Positions 1 to 6,604 of a stretch of DNA of 6,605 nucleotides are shown one piece after another; position 1 is the stretch's first letter; each line of letters opens with the position of its first letter. The notes beneath the pieces were generated by a model that worked only from the letters and a program-made list of their open reading frames with translations, had not been told where the DNA came from and did no database searches. Position numbers and translations under genes: made by a program. This DNA comes from an uncultured Woeseiaceae bacterium (GTDB taxonomy: Bacteria; Pseudomonadota; Gammaproteobacteria; Steroidobacterales; Woeseiaceae). The stretch lies in assembly GCA_945787435.1 (NCBI GenBank), contig CALZHX010000286.1:1-6605 (forward strand), in the 5' to 3' direction.

Positions 1-2054
1 GCATCGTACTCGGCCGCTGTGCGTATCGTCGATGTCGGCGCAAGCGCCTTGATCCTCAGGAAATGGCCTGCCGCCTGCTGATAGTCTTCGAGCAGGTTGG
101 CCTGTTCGCCCTGTTTGTAAATCGCAGCGGCGAGGCCGTCGATGACGGCCGGTCGTGTTTCATCATCTTCGGGTGTCAGCGCCAGCACATTGGTGTAGGC
201 ATGCTCGGCGTCCGGGTACTCGGTAAGGTCAATAGACGAATTGGCGACCACGGCCCAGGCCGAACGCAGCAGACCAGCTTCGGTATCCGGGTAGCGCTCG
301 ATCAGCTTGCGTGCCGATGCGATTGCCAGCGGCAGGTCTTTCATTTCGTAAAGGTCGTCCGCTGCACTGCCCAGTACCACCGGCGCCTGTTCGTGTTCAG
401 GGAACGTGTCCGCAAAGCGCAGCGAGCTGTCAACGGTTTGCTTCTTGATATCGAATACACGTACGCCAGTGGCGCGATCGAGATTTTCCCGGTACGCGTA
501 CACGGCCGCGTAGCCGGCGGCGGAAGATTTCTCATGCAAATCATACTCATACGCGGTGCGTTCGTATTCTTCGGCAGCCACGCCAAAGTCCTCGTTTTCG
601 AGTAACAAATCGGCTAGCTGGTAATTGATGTTGGGCGATTGCGCATCTACAGGGAATGAGCCAAGAAATTGCCGGTACCAGCGCAGAGCTTCGTTGAAGT
701 TCGCCGGTTTCTCGTCCAGGAACGCCGGTTCCTGGTACAGCGCATGATAGTGGCCCGCGAGATCCGTCAGGTTCTGCTTCAGGAAGCCGGTGACCTCGGG
801 CGACGTTTCAATATCGAAGAAGCGCCAGTACTCGGCGTCAATCGCGTACCGCGATGCAAATTCTTTCTTTGCCTCAACCACGAGCATCGGGAATCCAGCC
901 TCGCCGTAGATCTCGACAACACGCATGCCGAAGTGCGGCGACTCCTTGTGATAGGGATTCAGATCGACGAATGATTTGTAGACTGACGCCGCATCGTCAT
1001 AGCGCAGTTTTTCAAAATAAAACTCAGCAAGATTGCTGTAAATCTTGTCGGCGTAGCTGCGGTGACCGTTACTGGCGAAGTATTCATCGAGAACCTCGGG
1101 GCCGCCGAGGTTCGAGAAACTCAGGCTGATAACGCGGAACGTATCCGCCAGGCGATGCTCATCCTCTTCGTCATATTCCTCCTCGAAATCGAAACCGATC
1201 GAGTGCCGGTAGTCGAGCATTGCCATGTAGTTATCCAGGGCCTCCTCGTACATCTCCTGCTTGTACAGCGACCAGCCCAGCTTGTAGAGCCCGAGCTCGT
1301 AGTAATCCGATGAAGCCCCGAGGCGAATGATCGCGCCGTAGGCGTCTTCAGCATCGAAGAAACGCTTGCGCACGAAGAAGTACTCACCGCGCCGGAAATA
1401 AACCTCGTCGAGGTAGCGCGAATAGGGGTACTCGGCAACAAAGCGATCCATGACCTCCATCGCCTTGTCCGGATCCTCTATCTCCTCATAGGCCCGCGAC
1501 AACTGGTACAGAACCTGGTCGTTGCGTTCGTAGTCAGGGTATTTTTCGAGGATCTCCCAGTACGTCTTGATGGCTTCGCGCGGCCCGGTTGGCACAGTGC
1601 CCTCTTCAGGAAGCAGCAGGTCGGCGTCCGATGATTGAGCCAGCAGCACCTCGCGCTGCGATGCACGCGCCTCGAATTCCTCGTCCGACTCCCGGTCAGG
1701 TGAGGAGCCGCTATTTGTCCGCTGGGCAACAATCTTCTGTGTCCTGGCTGCAGCGTCCGGAGCGGCCATTTCCGTGAAGTCGTCGCTGCCCATGACGCCG
1801 TAGGCCTGTTCAATCTGCAGGTCGGCAAGGCGCCGCATCGCCTCCGGCGTTCTCGCGCTTTCGGATGTTTCCTCGAGATAGCGGCGATAACTATCGGCGG
1901 CACGCTCGAGGCTGTCGGCAACATGAATTTCGTCAACTTCGGGCGGCATACTGTCGAGCTGACTCAGGGTGCCTGCCTGGTCGCGCGGCGTTGACGCGCA
2001 TGCGACCAGCACGGCGCACGACATACAGAGAAGAATGTGTCGCACAGGCCTCAT
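1..2054 (-). CDS. TPR-rich outer-membrane lipoprotein (3' end beyond the window)
   Basis: This is an uninterrupted frame of 684 codons from an ATG at 2054 to the left edge, where it is still open, so the C-terminus is missing. The N-terminus is a lipoprotein signal peptide with lipobox L16-V17-A18-C19. Ala at +2 predicts sorting to the outer membrane, with the body in the periplasm. Residues 85-160 form a polar Ser/Glu/Asp-rich linker. From about 160 on, TPR-type helical pairs follow one another, clearest at 179-213, 214-248, 250-284, 336-370, 474-508 and 557-592. Many end in turns such as EYPYS, SFPVD or RYPDTE, as in BamD- and CpoB-like periplasmic TPR proteins. A very acidic stretch (FDFEEEYDEEDEH, 288-300) interrupts the array. 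The start overlaps the upstream stop (ATGA), with GGAG at 2063-2060 five bases before the ATG, so translation is probably coupled. No enzyme motif is visible. The likely role is a protein-binding scaffold. Similarity to AglT/GltE-type gliding-machine TPR proteins is my inference from architecture and operon type. Confidence 0.88.
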   Translation of the reverse strand, partial: MRPVRHILLCMSCAVLVACASTPRDQAGTLSQLDSMPPEVDEIHVADSLERAADSYRRYLEETSESARTPEAMRRLADLQIEQAYGVMGSDDFTEMAAPDAAARTQKIVAQRTNSGSSPDRESDEEFEARASQREVLLAQSSDADLLLPEEGTVPTGPREAIKTYWEILEKYPDYERNDQVLYQLSRAYEEIEDPDKAMEVMDRFVAEYPYSRYLDEVYFRRGEYFFVRKRFFDAEDAYGAIIRLGASSDYYELGLYKLGWSLYKQEMYEEALDNYMAMLDYRHSIGFDFEEEYDEEDEHRLADTFRVISLSFSNLGGPEVLDEYFASNGHRSYADKIYSNLAEFYFEKLRYDDAASVYKSFVDLNPYHKESPHFGMRVVEIYGEAGFPMLVVEAKKEFASRYAIDAEYWRFFDIETSPEVTGFLKQNLTDLAGHYHALYQEPAFLDEKPANFNEALRWYRQFLGSFPVDAQSPNINYQLADLLLENEDFGVAAEEYERTAYEYDLHEKSSAAGYAAVYAYRENLDRATGVRVFDIKKQTVDSSLRFADTFPEHEQAPVVLGSAADDLYEMKDLPLAIASARKLIERYPDTEAGLLRSAWAVVANSSIDLTEYPDAEHAYTNVLALTPEDDETRPAVIDGLAAAIYKQGEQANLLEDYQQAAGHFLRIKALAPTSTIRTAAEYD

Positions 2055-3919
2055 TCGGGCTCCGTCCTCGCCTGTGATTGTGTTGCGCGGTCGTAACTGT
2101 CGGCCAGGGCGAAACGCGCCTTGTCACCAAAAGTCTCGAGCCGGCTGCGACGTGCTACCAACTCATCCAGGGCAACCTTTTCCAGGACGCGCCCCTGGCG
2201 CGCCATGAGCATGTCGATCTTCTGCACCGCATTGGCGGCGTGTACGCGTAGCCGGGAAATGGGTTTTTCGTATCCGACATAGCTGTGTGTCGAGGCCTGC
2301 CGCACGCGAACGTATTCGTCGTACTGCGTCTGCGCCAGGGCCATCACCTCATCGAGGTTGCGCAGGTTTTCATCGAACTCGCTCAGTCGCTCGTGATACT
2401 CGGTCTCGAGACGCCACACCAGGACGCCCTTGAGGCGCTTGATGCGCTGCATCGCAGACGAATTTGCAACTGCCTGCAATTCGAGCGCTTCCAGGCGAGT
2501 GAGGATGGCCTGTTCCGCGGGTGTTACAAGAAATTCCGGTCGCGGCGTGGTCAACAGATCGTCGCGTCGCCTGACCAGCATCTTGTGCTGCTCGGTGCGC
2601 AGGCGCATGCGCGAATCGAGTTCCCTGAACTCGTCATCGATTTCCGGCAGCAGCGGTTCGTAATGCTCACTGCGAATCCCTACCATCTCGTCATAGGCAT
2701 CGAAACCGCTTTGCCATTCGACGAGTTTGCGTCGCAAGTCGGCAAGGTCGAGGTAGTTCTGCAGGCCCGTCTGGAAATCGTGCGATGCCAGCAGGTCCAT
2801 CAGGTAATAGGTTTCCGGCGCCTCGGGCAATGAGCGCAGGCGGACTACCCAGTCCTTGTCCTTGCGAATCTCCTCGCGAACCAGTGCCGCAATGAACTTG
2901 CCTTCCCGGATGCTTTCAATCGACACATTGAGTTTGTCGATCTCCGTGCCGAATGCGTCGAGCGCACGCCCGTAATACACCGCCGCGCGGCCGTGCACGT
3001 CGAGCTTGCCATACGCATAGGGCAGCGCGAGCATGGCTTCCTGCGTGGCCCTGTCGGTGACCTCGCGATCAGCAAGAATGCTCCAGGGCACAACGGCCCG
3101 ATCAAACTTGTTCACCGACATGTTGGCCCAACCGGCACTGAGCAGCGCCTGGTTCGAAAATGGCCCGTCAAGACGCACACGGTTGAGATAAGGGACAGCG
3201 CTTTCGAATTCATCTGCTTCGAGGTGAACCGTGCCGGCGACAAGATTCGACTTGTCCCGAATGGCCAGTTCAGAGGGATCGTCCGTCGCAATGCTGCCGG
3301 CCTGACTTAGCGTCTCAAGAGCGTCCTGGCGGCGTCCCGACTGCAGGTAGGCAATACCGAGGTTGTAGCGCGCAAACCCGCCAAAGCTGTCGGAGTTTTG
3401 GAGATTCTCCAGGACCTCGATCGAATCTTCGGGCCGGCCTTGTGCGAGATACACATTGGCGCGCAGGAACTCGATGTCGTCGCGAATGGACTTCGGAATC
3501 TCGCCCTCGATCCGGTCCAGTGCATGCAACGCTTCAGGCAGCTGATTCTTTTGAAAATGAATTCGGGCCAGCCGGTAGGCCGCATCATTGCGCACGACGT
3601 CGTCCACGGCCGCGTCGAGAACTGCCCTTATTGCCCGACCGGCCCTGTGATGCATGCGATAACGCAGCTCGAAGTCGCCCAGGGAAAAATCGGCATCGTC
3701 GATATGGTAATAGAGAGTATCGAGCTGCGGTTCGTCGAGCCCGTCATGCTGCTTGATTTCGGTGTCGAGTCTTTCGAGCGCCTCGAAATAAAGCCCCTGG
3801 TGCGCGTAATAGAGCGCCTCACCGAAGTAAAGGTCCTTCAGTTCCTGTGCAGGTGCGGGACCCGAGGCCAGTCCGGTGACCAGCAGGAGTCCGAGCACGG
3901 ATAAGGGTGCCCGACGCAT
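2051..3919 (-). CDS. Secreted periplasmic protein with TPR-like repeats and helical C-terminal half (622 aa)
   Basis: The protein has 622 residues and starts at the ATG at 3919. A short basic n-region (MRRAP), a hydrophobic core and an APA-Q/E junction near residues 22-25 form a Sec signal peptide. There is no lipobox, so a soluble periplasmic protein is expected. Residues about 27-330 hold TPR-like helical hairpins, for example 27-52 (ALYYAHQGLYFEALERL), 113-137, 147-173, 182-208, 225-250 and 256-283. Residues about 385-615 are charged and mostly helical with few prolines and long Glu/Arg/Leu runs, suggesting coiled coil, notably 425-457 and 467-535. A TPR half joined to a helical stalk suits a scaffold or tether, and no catalytic motif is visible. 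The gene begins 3 bp after the upstream stop. A possible GGAG at 3934-3931 lies a rather distant 11 bases before the ATG, so coupling to the upstream gene is likely. Its TGA overlaps the next ATG. I do not recognise a named family with certainty; TPR protein is as far as the sequence goes. Confidence 0.9.
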   Translation of the reverse strand: MRRAPLSVLGLLLVTGLASGPAPAQELKDLYFGEALYYAHQGLYFEALERLDTEIKQHDGLDEPQLDTLYYHIDDADFSLGDFELRYRMHHRAGRAIRAVLDAAVDDVVRNDAAYRLARIHFQKNQLPEALHALDRIEGEIPKSIRDDIEFLRANVYLAQGRPEDSIEVLENLQNSDSFGGFARYNLGIAYLQSGRRQDALETLSQAGSIATDDPSELAIRDKSNLVAGTVHLEADEFESAVPYLNRVRLDGPFSNQALLSAGWANMSVNKFDRAVVPWSILADREVTDRATQEAMLALPYAYGKLDVHGRAAVYYGRALDAFGTEIDKLNVSIESIREGKFIAALVREEIRKDKDWVVRLRSLPEAPETYYLMDLLASHDFQTGLQNYLDLADLRRKLVEWQSGFDAYDEMVGIRSEHYEPLLPEIDDEFRELDSRMRLRTEQHKMLVRRRDDLLTTPRPEFLVTPAEQAILTRLEALELQAVANSSAMQRIKRLKGVLVWRLETEYHERLSEFDENLRNLDEVMALAQTQYDEYVRVRQASTHSYVGYEKPISRLRVHAANAVQKIDMLMARQGRVLEKVALDELVARRSRLETFGDKARFALADSYDRATQSQARTEPE

Positions 3920-3922
3920 GAC

Positions 3923-4453
3923 TTACCAGTCTCCGACCTGGATCCCGTCGCTGCCGAGACCGGGTTCGGCCAGCGTGACGCCGATCGTCTTCGGCTTGAC
4001 GCCTTTCGAGAACGCAAACGTGCCTGAGCTGCTGAAGTCCTTGCCACTATCGGTCTTGCCGGTCACGGTGACACGCAGTTCGTGGTCTCCGGTAACGACG
4101 TTTCCGGCGTAGGCCTTTTGCACACCGCCTTTCTGCAGCGCCTCGAGTTCATTGAAACTGTAAATGTGGTGTGTTGCGAGTTCGCCGTCGATCTCGATCT
4201 GTACCGCGTCCAGTCGAAAATCCTGTTGTTCTTCGACAGCAACAAAAATGGCCAACTGCGTGCCCGAGGGATACAGCAGGCGTTCCTCGAGGTTTCTCAG
4301 ATCGGAGGCGATATCGAGGACGTCGGACTTAATCTCCTGAACCTGGCCGTCCAGGCTCTTCATGCTTTCGCCTGTCAGGTCCTCGGAGAAAACCGTCCCC
4401 GAGAGGAAAACGGTTAACAGTGTCAGTAGCGCCGCGCTTCTTCGTTTCGACAT
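3923..4453 (-). CDS. Small secreted protein with N-terminal coiled coil and beta-rich domain (176 aa)
   Basis: I place the start at the ATG at 4453. It gives a clean signal peptide (MSKRRS, then a Leu/Val core, cleavage after VFS at residue 23) and has AGAGGG at 4468-4463, nine bases upstream. In-frame starts further out (ATG 4486, TTG 4504) would bury the signal peptide behind an unsuitable leader. The mature protein opens with a perfect heptad pattern at L34, V38, I41, V45, I48, L52, L55 and L59, about four turns of oligomerising coiled coil. Residues 64-163 alternate hydrophobic and polar as in a beta sandwich, interrupted by a short helix (SFNELEALQKGG, 99-110). The segment GNVVTGDHELRVTVTG (117-132) reads like a hairpin with a G-x-H turn, as in Ig/PEGA-like domains. 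It is the first gene of the envelope operon and ends 3 bp before the next start. I recall relatives carrying an automatic 'AraC regulator' label, but no helix-turn-helix is visible and the protein is exported. The function is unknown; a partner of the two TPR proteins is likely. Confidence 0.88.
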   Translation of the reverse strand: MSKRRSAALLTLLTVFLSGTVFSEDLTGESMKSLDGQVQEIKSDVLDIASDLRNLEERLLYPSGTQLAIFVAVEEQQDFRLDAVQIEIDGELATHHIYSFNELEALQKGGVQKAYAGNVVTGDHELRVTVTGKTDSGKDFSSSGTFAFSKGVKPKTIGVTLAEPGLGSDGIQVGDW

Positions 4454-4454
4454 G

Positions 4455-4477
4455 GTCAAAATCCCTCTTGATTTGAC
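4455..4477 (-). promoter_or_regulatory. Hairpin presenting the ribosome binding site of the 176-aa gene
   Basis: In the transcript, GUCAAA and UUUGAC form a 6-bp stem ending one base before the AUG at 4453. With one bulged U the stem extends by two more pairs (UC/GA). The loop AAGAGG contains most of the Shine-Dalgarno sequence (4468-4463). The structure could hold the site open or modulate initiation. The stem is AU-rich and weak, so it may be incidental. Confidence 0.35.
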
Positions 4478-4504
4478 ATATTCCATTAGCCAGTGCCGAG
4501 TCAA
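4475..4504 (-). promoter_or_regulatory. Possible sigma70-type promoter for the envelope operon
   Basis: TTGACT (4504-4499) matches a -35 box at five of six bases. It lies 18 bp before TATGTC (4480-4475), a poor -10 box with only three matches. Transcription would start near 4468, leaving a very short leader of about 15 bases with the ribosome binding site at its extreme 5' end. A separate promoter makes sense after the 175-bp gap behind gatB, but this exact placement is weak. Confidence 0.25.
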
Positions 4505-4567
4505 AGCTCGCGTGCATCACGATCCGACTGGCGTTAGCTAGTGTTGAGGAATTCGGGCTGTTTATCT

Positions 4568-4588
4568 GTGAACTGCGCCTCAGTTCAC
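4568..4588 (-). terminator. Perfect 8-bp inverted repeat behind gatB, possible terminator or mRNA-end hairpin
   Basis: On the minus strand GTGAACTG and CAGTTCAC pair perfectly around a 5-base loop (AGGCG), starting 41 bases after the gatB stop codon. The position fits a transcription end for the gat genes. However, the following bases (AGATAAACAG) are not T-rich, so this is not a canonical intrinsic terminator. It could instead stabilise the mRNA end or be leaky, allowing readthrough into the envelope operon. Confidence 0.35.
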
Positions 4589-4628
4589 CCGGGTGTCTGG
4601 CCGCCGCAGCTGGACGCTGCAGCAGGCG

Positions 4629-6068
4629 TCAGCTTAACTTCTGCTTCAGAACCTGGTTGACCTGGCCGGGGTTGGCCTTGCCGCCGGTTTCTTTCATGAC
4701 CTGTCCGACGAAGAAACCAATCAGCTTGTCCTTGCCTGCCTTGTACTCGGCGACCTGGCCGGGATTCGCTGCGATGACCTTGTCGACGATGGCCTCGATG
4801 GCTGATGAGTCCGTAATCTGCTTGAGGCCTTTTGCCTCGATGATGTCGTCGGCCGTGCCCTCGCCCACCCACATGGCTTCGAAGACTTCCTTGGCAATTT
4901 TGCCGGAGATCGTGTTGTCCTTGATGCGATCGAGCAGACCGGCGAGCGCCGCAGCCGACACGGGACTTTGTTCGATATCGAGACCGTCACGGTTCAGCGC
5001 GCCGGCCAGGTCGCCGATGACGAAATTTGCGGTGCCCTGCGCCTTGCCTTGTGTGGCCGCGACGACGTCTTCAAAGAAGTCCGCAAGCGCTCGTGACGCA
5101 GTCAGGATTGCGGCATCGTCTTCGCGCAAACCGTAATCGGCCACAAAGCGCTGCTGCTTCGCGGCCGGTAACTCCGGCAAGGTTTCGCGAACAGCCTCGA
5201 TGTAGGCGGCATCGATCTCGACGGGCAGCAAGTCCGGGTCAGGGAAGTAGCGGTAGTCGTTCGCTTCTTCTTTCGAGCGCATCGAGCGCGTCTCGTCCTT
5301 AACCGAATCGTAGAGGCGCGTCTCCTGCACCACTTCACCACCGTCCTCGATGACTTCGATCTGGCGCTCAACCTCAATATTGATCGCGCGCTCCACGAAG
5401 CGGAACGAATTCAGGTTCTTGAGTTCAGCGCGTGTGCCGAGTTCTTCCTGCCCGCGCGGGCGAACCGAGACGTTGGCATCGCAGCGGAACGAGCCTTCCT
5501 GCATGTTGCCGTCAGAGATGCCGAGGTAACGCACGATCGTGTGGATCTTGCGCATGTAGGCGACGGCTTCCTTTGCGGAACGCAGGTCCGGCTCAGATAC
5601 GATCTCGAGCAGCGGCGTGCCGGCGCGGTTCAGGTCAATGCCGGACGACTTGTCGAGCCCCTCGTGAACCGACTTGCCCGCATCTTCTTCAAGATGTGCA
5701 CGTGTGATGCCGATGCGCTTTTCATTGCCGTCCGCGTCGGTGATAAAGAGTTCGCCGAACTCCACGATCGGCAATTCGAACTGGCTGATTTGATAGCCCT
5801 TCGGCAGATCAGGATAGAAGTAATTCTTGCGCGCAAAAACAGAGCGCGGTGCGACCGTCGCATTGACGGCCAGCCCGAACATCGTGGCCATGCGCACGAC
5901 GTCTTTGTTCAGAACCGGCAGTACGCCCGGGTAGCCCAGGTCGACCAGGCATGCCTGCGTGTTCGGCTCTGCTCCGTAGGCCGTCGATGCGCCAGAGAAG
6001 ATTTTGCTCGAGGTCGCCAGCTGCGCATGGATCTCGAGACCGATAACAACTTCCCACGCGCCGTTCAC
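4629..6068 (-). CDS. gatB: Aspartyl/glutamyl-tRNA amidotransferase subunit B
   Basis: GatB is the kinase and tRNA-binding subunit of GatCAB. It phosphorylates the side chain of Glu on mischarged tRNA(Gln), or Asp on tRNA(Asn), and ammonia from GatA then gives Gln- or Asn-tRNA in the cytoplasm. The 479 residues are the normal family length. Hallmarks in order are VVIGLEIHAQL (8-17, with metal/nucleotide-site candidates E12 and H14), SKIFSGAST (21-29), NYFYPDLPKGYQISQFE (82-98), HLEEDAGKS (125-133), the family signature IDLNRAGTPLLEIVSEPD (144-161), DANVSVR (197-203) and MRSKEEANDYRYFPDPD (263-279). The helical YqeY-type tRNA-binding tail covers about 330-479 and ends with the usual GQVMKETGGKANPGQV block. 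Translation starts at GTG: an in-frame TGA four codons upstream excludes a longer product, and GAGGA (6079-6075) lies six bases before the GTG. The GTGA overlap with gatA indicates coupled translation, fitting a stoichiometric complex. Nothing in it looks damaged. Confidence 0.98.
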   Translation of the reverse strand: MNGAWEVVIGLEIHAQLATSSKIFSGASTAYGAEPNTQACLVDLGYPGVLPVLNKDVVRMATMFGLAVNATVAPRSVFARKNYFYPDLPKGYQISQFELPIVEFGELFITDADGNEKRIGITRAHLEEDAGKSVHEGLDKSSGIDLNRAGTPLLEIVSEPDLRSAKEAVAYMRKIHTIVRYLGISDGNMQEGSFRCDANVSVRPRGQEELGTRAELKNLNSFRFVERAINIEVERQIEVIEDGGEVVQETRLYDSVKDETRSMRSKEEANDYRYFPDPDLLPVEIDAAYIEAVRETLPELPAAKQQRFVADYGLREDDAAILTASRALADFFEDVVAATQGKAQGTANFVIGDLAGALNRDGLDIEQSPVSAAALAGLLDRIKDNTISGKIAKEVFEAMWVGEGTADDIIEAKGLKQITDSSAIEAIVDKVIAANPGQVAEYKAGKDKLIGFFVGQVMKETGGKANPGQVNQVLKQKLS

Positions 6069-6604
6069 GAGAAGTCCTCAGGGCAGGCCGTATGCCAGTC
6101 GGTCAGCTGTTCGTAATGATGGCCACAACGCAGAAGTGTCTCCTCACCCCAGTGAGGCGCGACGAGATGCAGGCCAACGGGCAAACCATCGACGAAACCG
6201 CAAGGTGTCGACATGCCGGGCAGACCGGCGAGGTTTGCGCCGATCGTGTAGATGTCATTCAGGTACATCGTGATCGGGTCATCGGTCTTGTCGCCGAGCT
6301 TGAACGCCGGCGTCGGCGACGTCGGGCCAGCTATGACATCGACATTTTCAAAGGCTCCATGGAAATCGTCCGCGATCAGGTGCCGTACCTGTTGCGCCTT
6401 GAGGTAGTACGCATCGTAGTAACCGGCTGACAGCACGTACGTCCCGGTCATGATGCGGCGTTTGACCTCGGCACCGAAGCCTTCGCCGCGGCTGCGACAG
6501 TAAAGGTCCAGGAGATCCTCAGGATTCTCGGCACGATGCCCGAAACGCACGCCATCGAATCGCGACAGGTTCGAGGAACACTCGGCCGGGGCCACCACGT
6601 AGTA
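6065..6604 (-). CDS. gatA: Aspartyl/glutamyl-tRNA amidotransferase subunit A, C-terminal part (5' end beyond the window)
   Basis: The frame enters from the right edge and encodes the last 179 residues before a TGA at 6067-6065. GatA is the glutaminase subunit of GatCAB, an amidase-signature enzyme that releases ammonia from glutamine and channels it to GatB. The fragment shows conserved C-terminal GatA blocks: YYVVAPAECSSNLSRFDGVR at its start, then GEGFGAEVKRRIMTGTYVLS, the AGPTSPTPAF segment, LNDIYTIGANLAGLPGMSTP and GLPVGLHLVAP. The Lys and two Ser of the amidase triad lie in the missing N-terminal part, so activity cannot be judged. The common PAEASSNL reads PAECSSNL here, a mild variation. 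The true start is outside the window; an internal GTG at 6598 is only a Val codon. It overlaps gatB by four bases. gatC is expected further right, as in the common gatC-gatA-gatB order. Confidence 0.97.
   Translation of the reverse strand, partial: YYVVAPAECSSNLSRFDGVRFGHRAENPEDLLDLYCRSRGEGFGAEVKRRIMTGTYVLSAGYYDAYYLKAQQVRHLIADDFHGAFENVDVIAGPTSPTPAFKLGDKTDDPITMYLNDIYTIGANLAGLPGMSTPCGFVDGLPVGLHLVAPHWGEETLLRCGHHYEQLTDWHTACPEDFS

Larger units (their letters stand above)
4454..4628. other. Non-coding gap between gatB and the envelope operon
   Basis: This is the only intergenic stretch of any size in the window. It separates housekeeping gat genes from the exported-protein genes on the same strand. 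Besides the inverted repeat, promoter candidate and hairpin listed separately, it contains a GC-rich segment near 4592-4622 with GCAGC/GCTGC inverted copies (4606-4610 and 4616-4620), and three copies of the hexamer GTCAAA/TTTGAC (4455-4460, 4472-4477, 4500-4505). I see no convincing small gene or structured RNA in it. Confidence 0.6.

Noticed and set aside
63..605. 180-codon plus-strand open frame
   Set aside because: It lies wholly antisense to the TPR lipoprotein, whose frame is intact with clear repeats. The translation shows no domain pattern.
2285..2833. 182-codon plus-strand open frame
   Set aside because: It is antisense to the helical half of the 622-aa protein. Long antisense frames are expected in GC-rich coding DNA, and no ribosome binding site or family motif supports it.
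3398..3904. 168-codon plus-strand open frame
   Set aside because: It mirrors the TPR half of the 622-aa gene on the opposite strand and has no independent support.
3923..4504. Longer version of the 176-aa gene starting at TTG 4504 or ATG 4486
   Set aside because: The extension puts 11-17 residues ahead of a clean signal peptide and would turn the good Shine-Dalgarno sequence at 4468-4463 into coding sequence.
4329..4520. 63-codon minus-strand frame overlapping the start of the 176-aa gene
   Set aside because: It is a different frame of the same strand, without signal peptide, motif or convincing start site.
4640..4767. Repeated NPGQV in the GatB tail as a possible duplication
   Set aside because: Similar NP-x-x-V segments around the GQVMKETGG block are normal in GatB proteins, so this is family sequence rather than a recent repeat.
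5541..6116. 191-codon plus-strand open frame across the gatA-gatB junction
   Set aside because: It is antisense to strongly conserved GatB N-terminal motifs and to the end of GatA, so it is a shadow.
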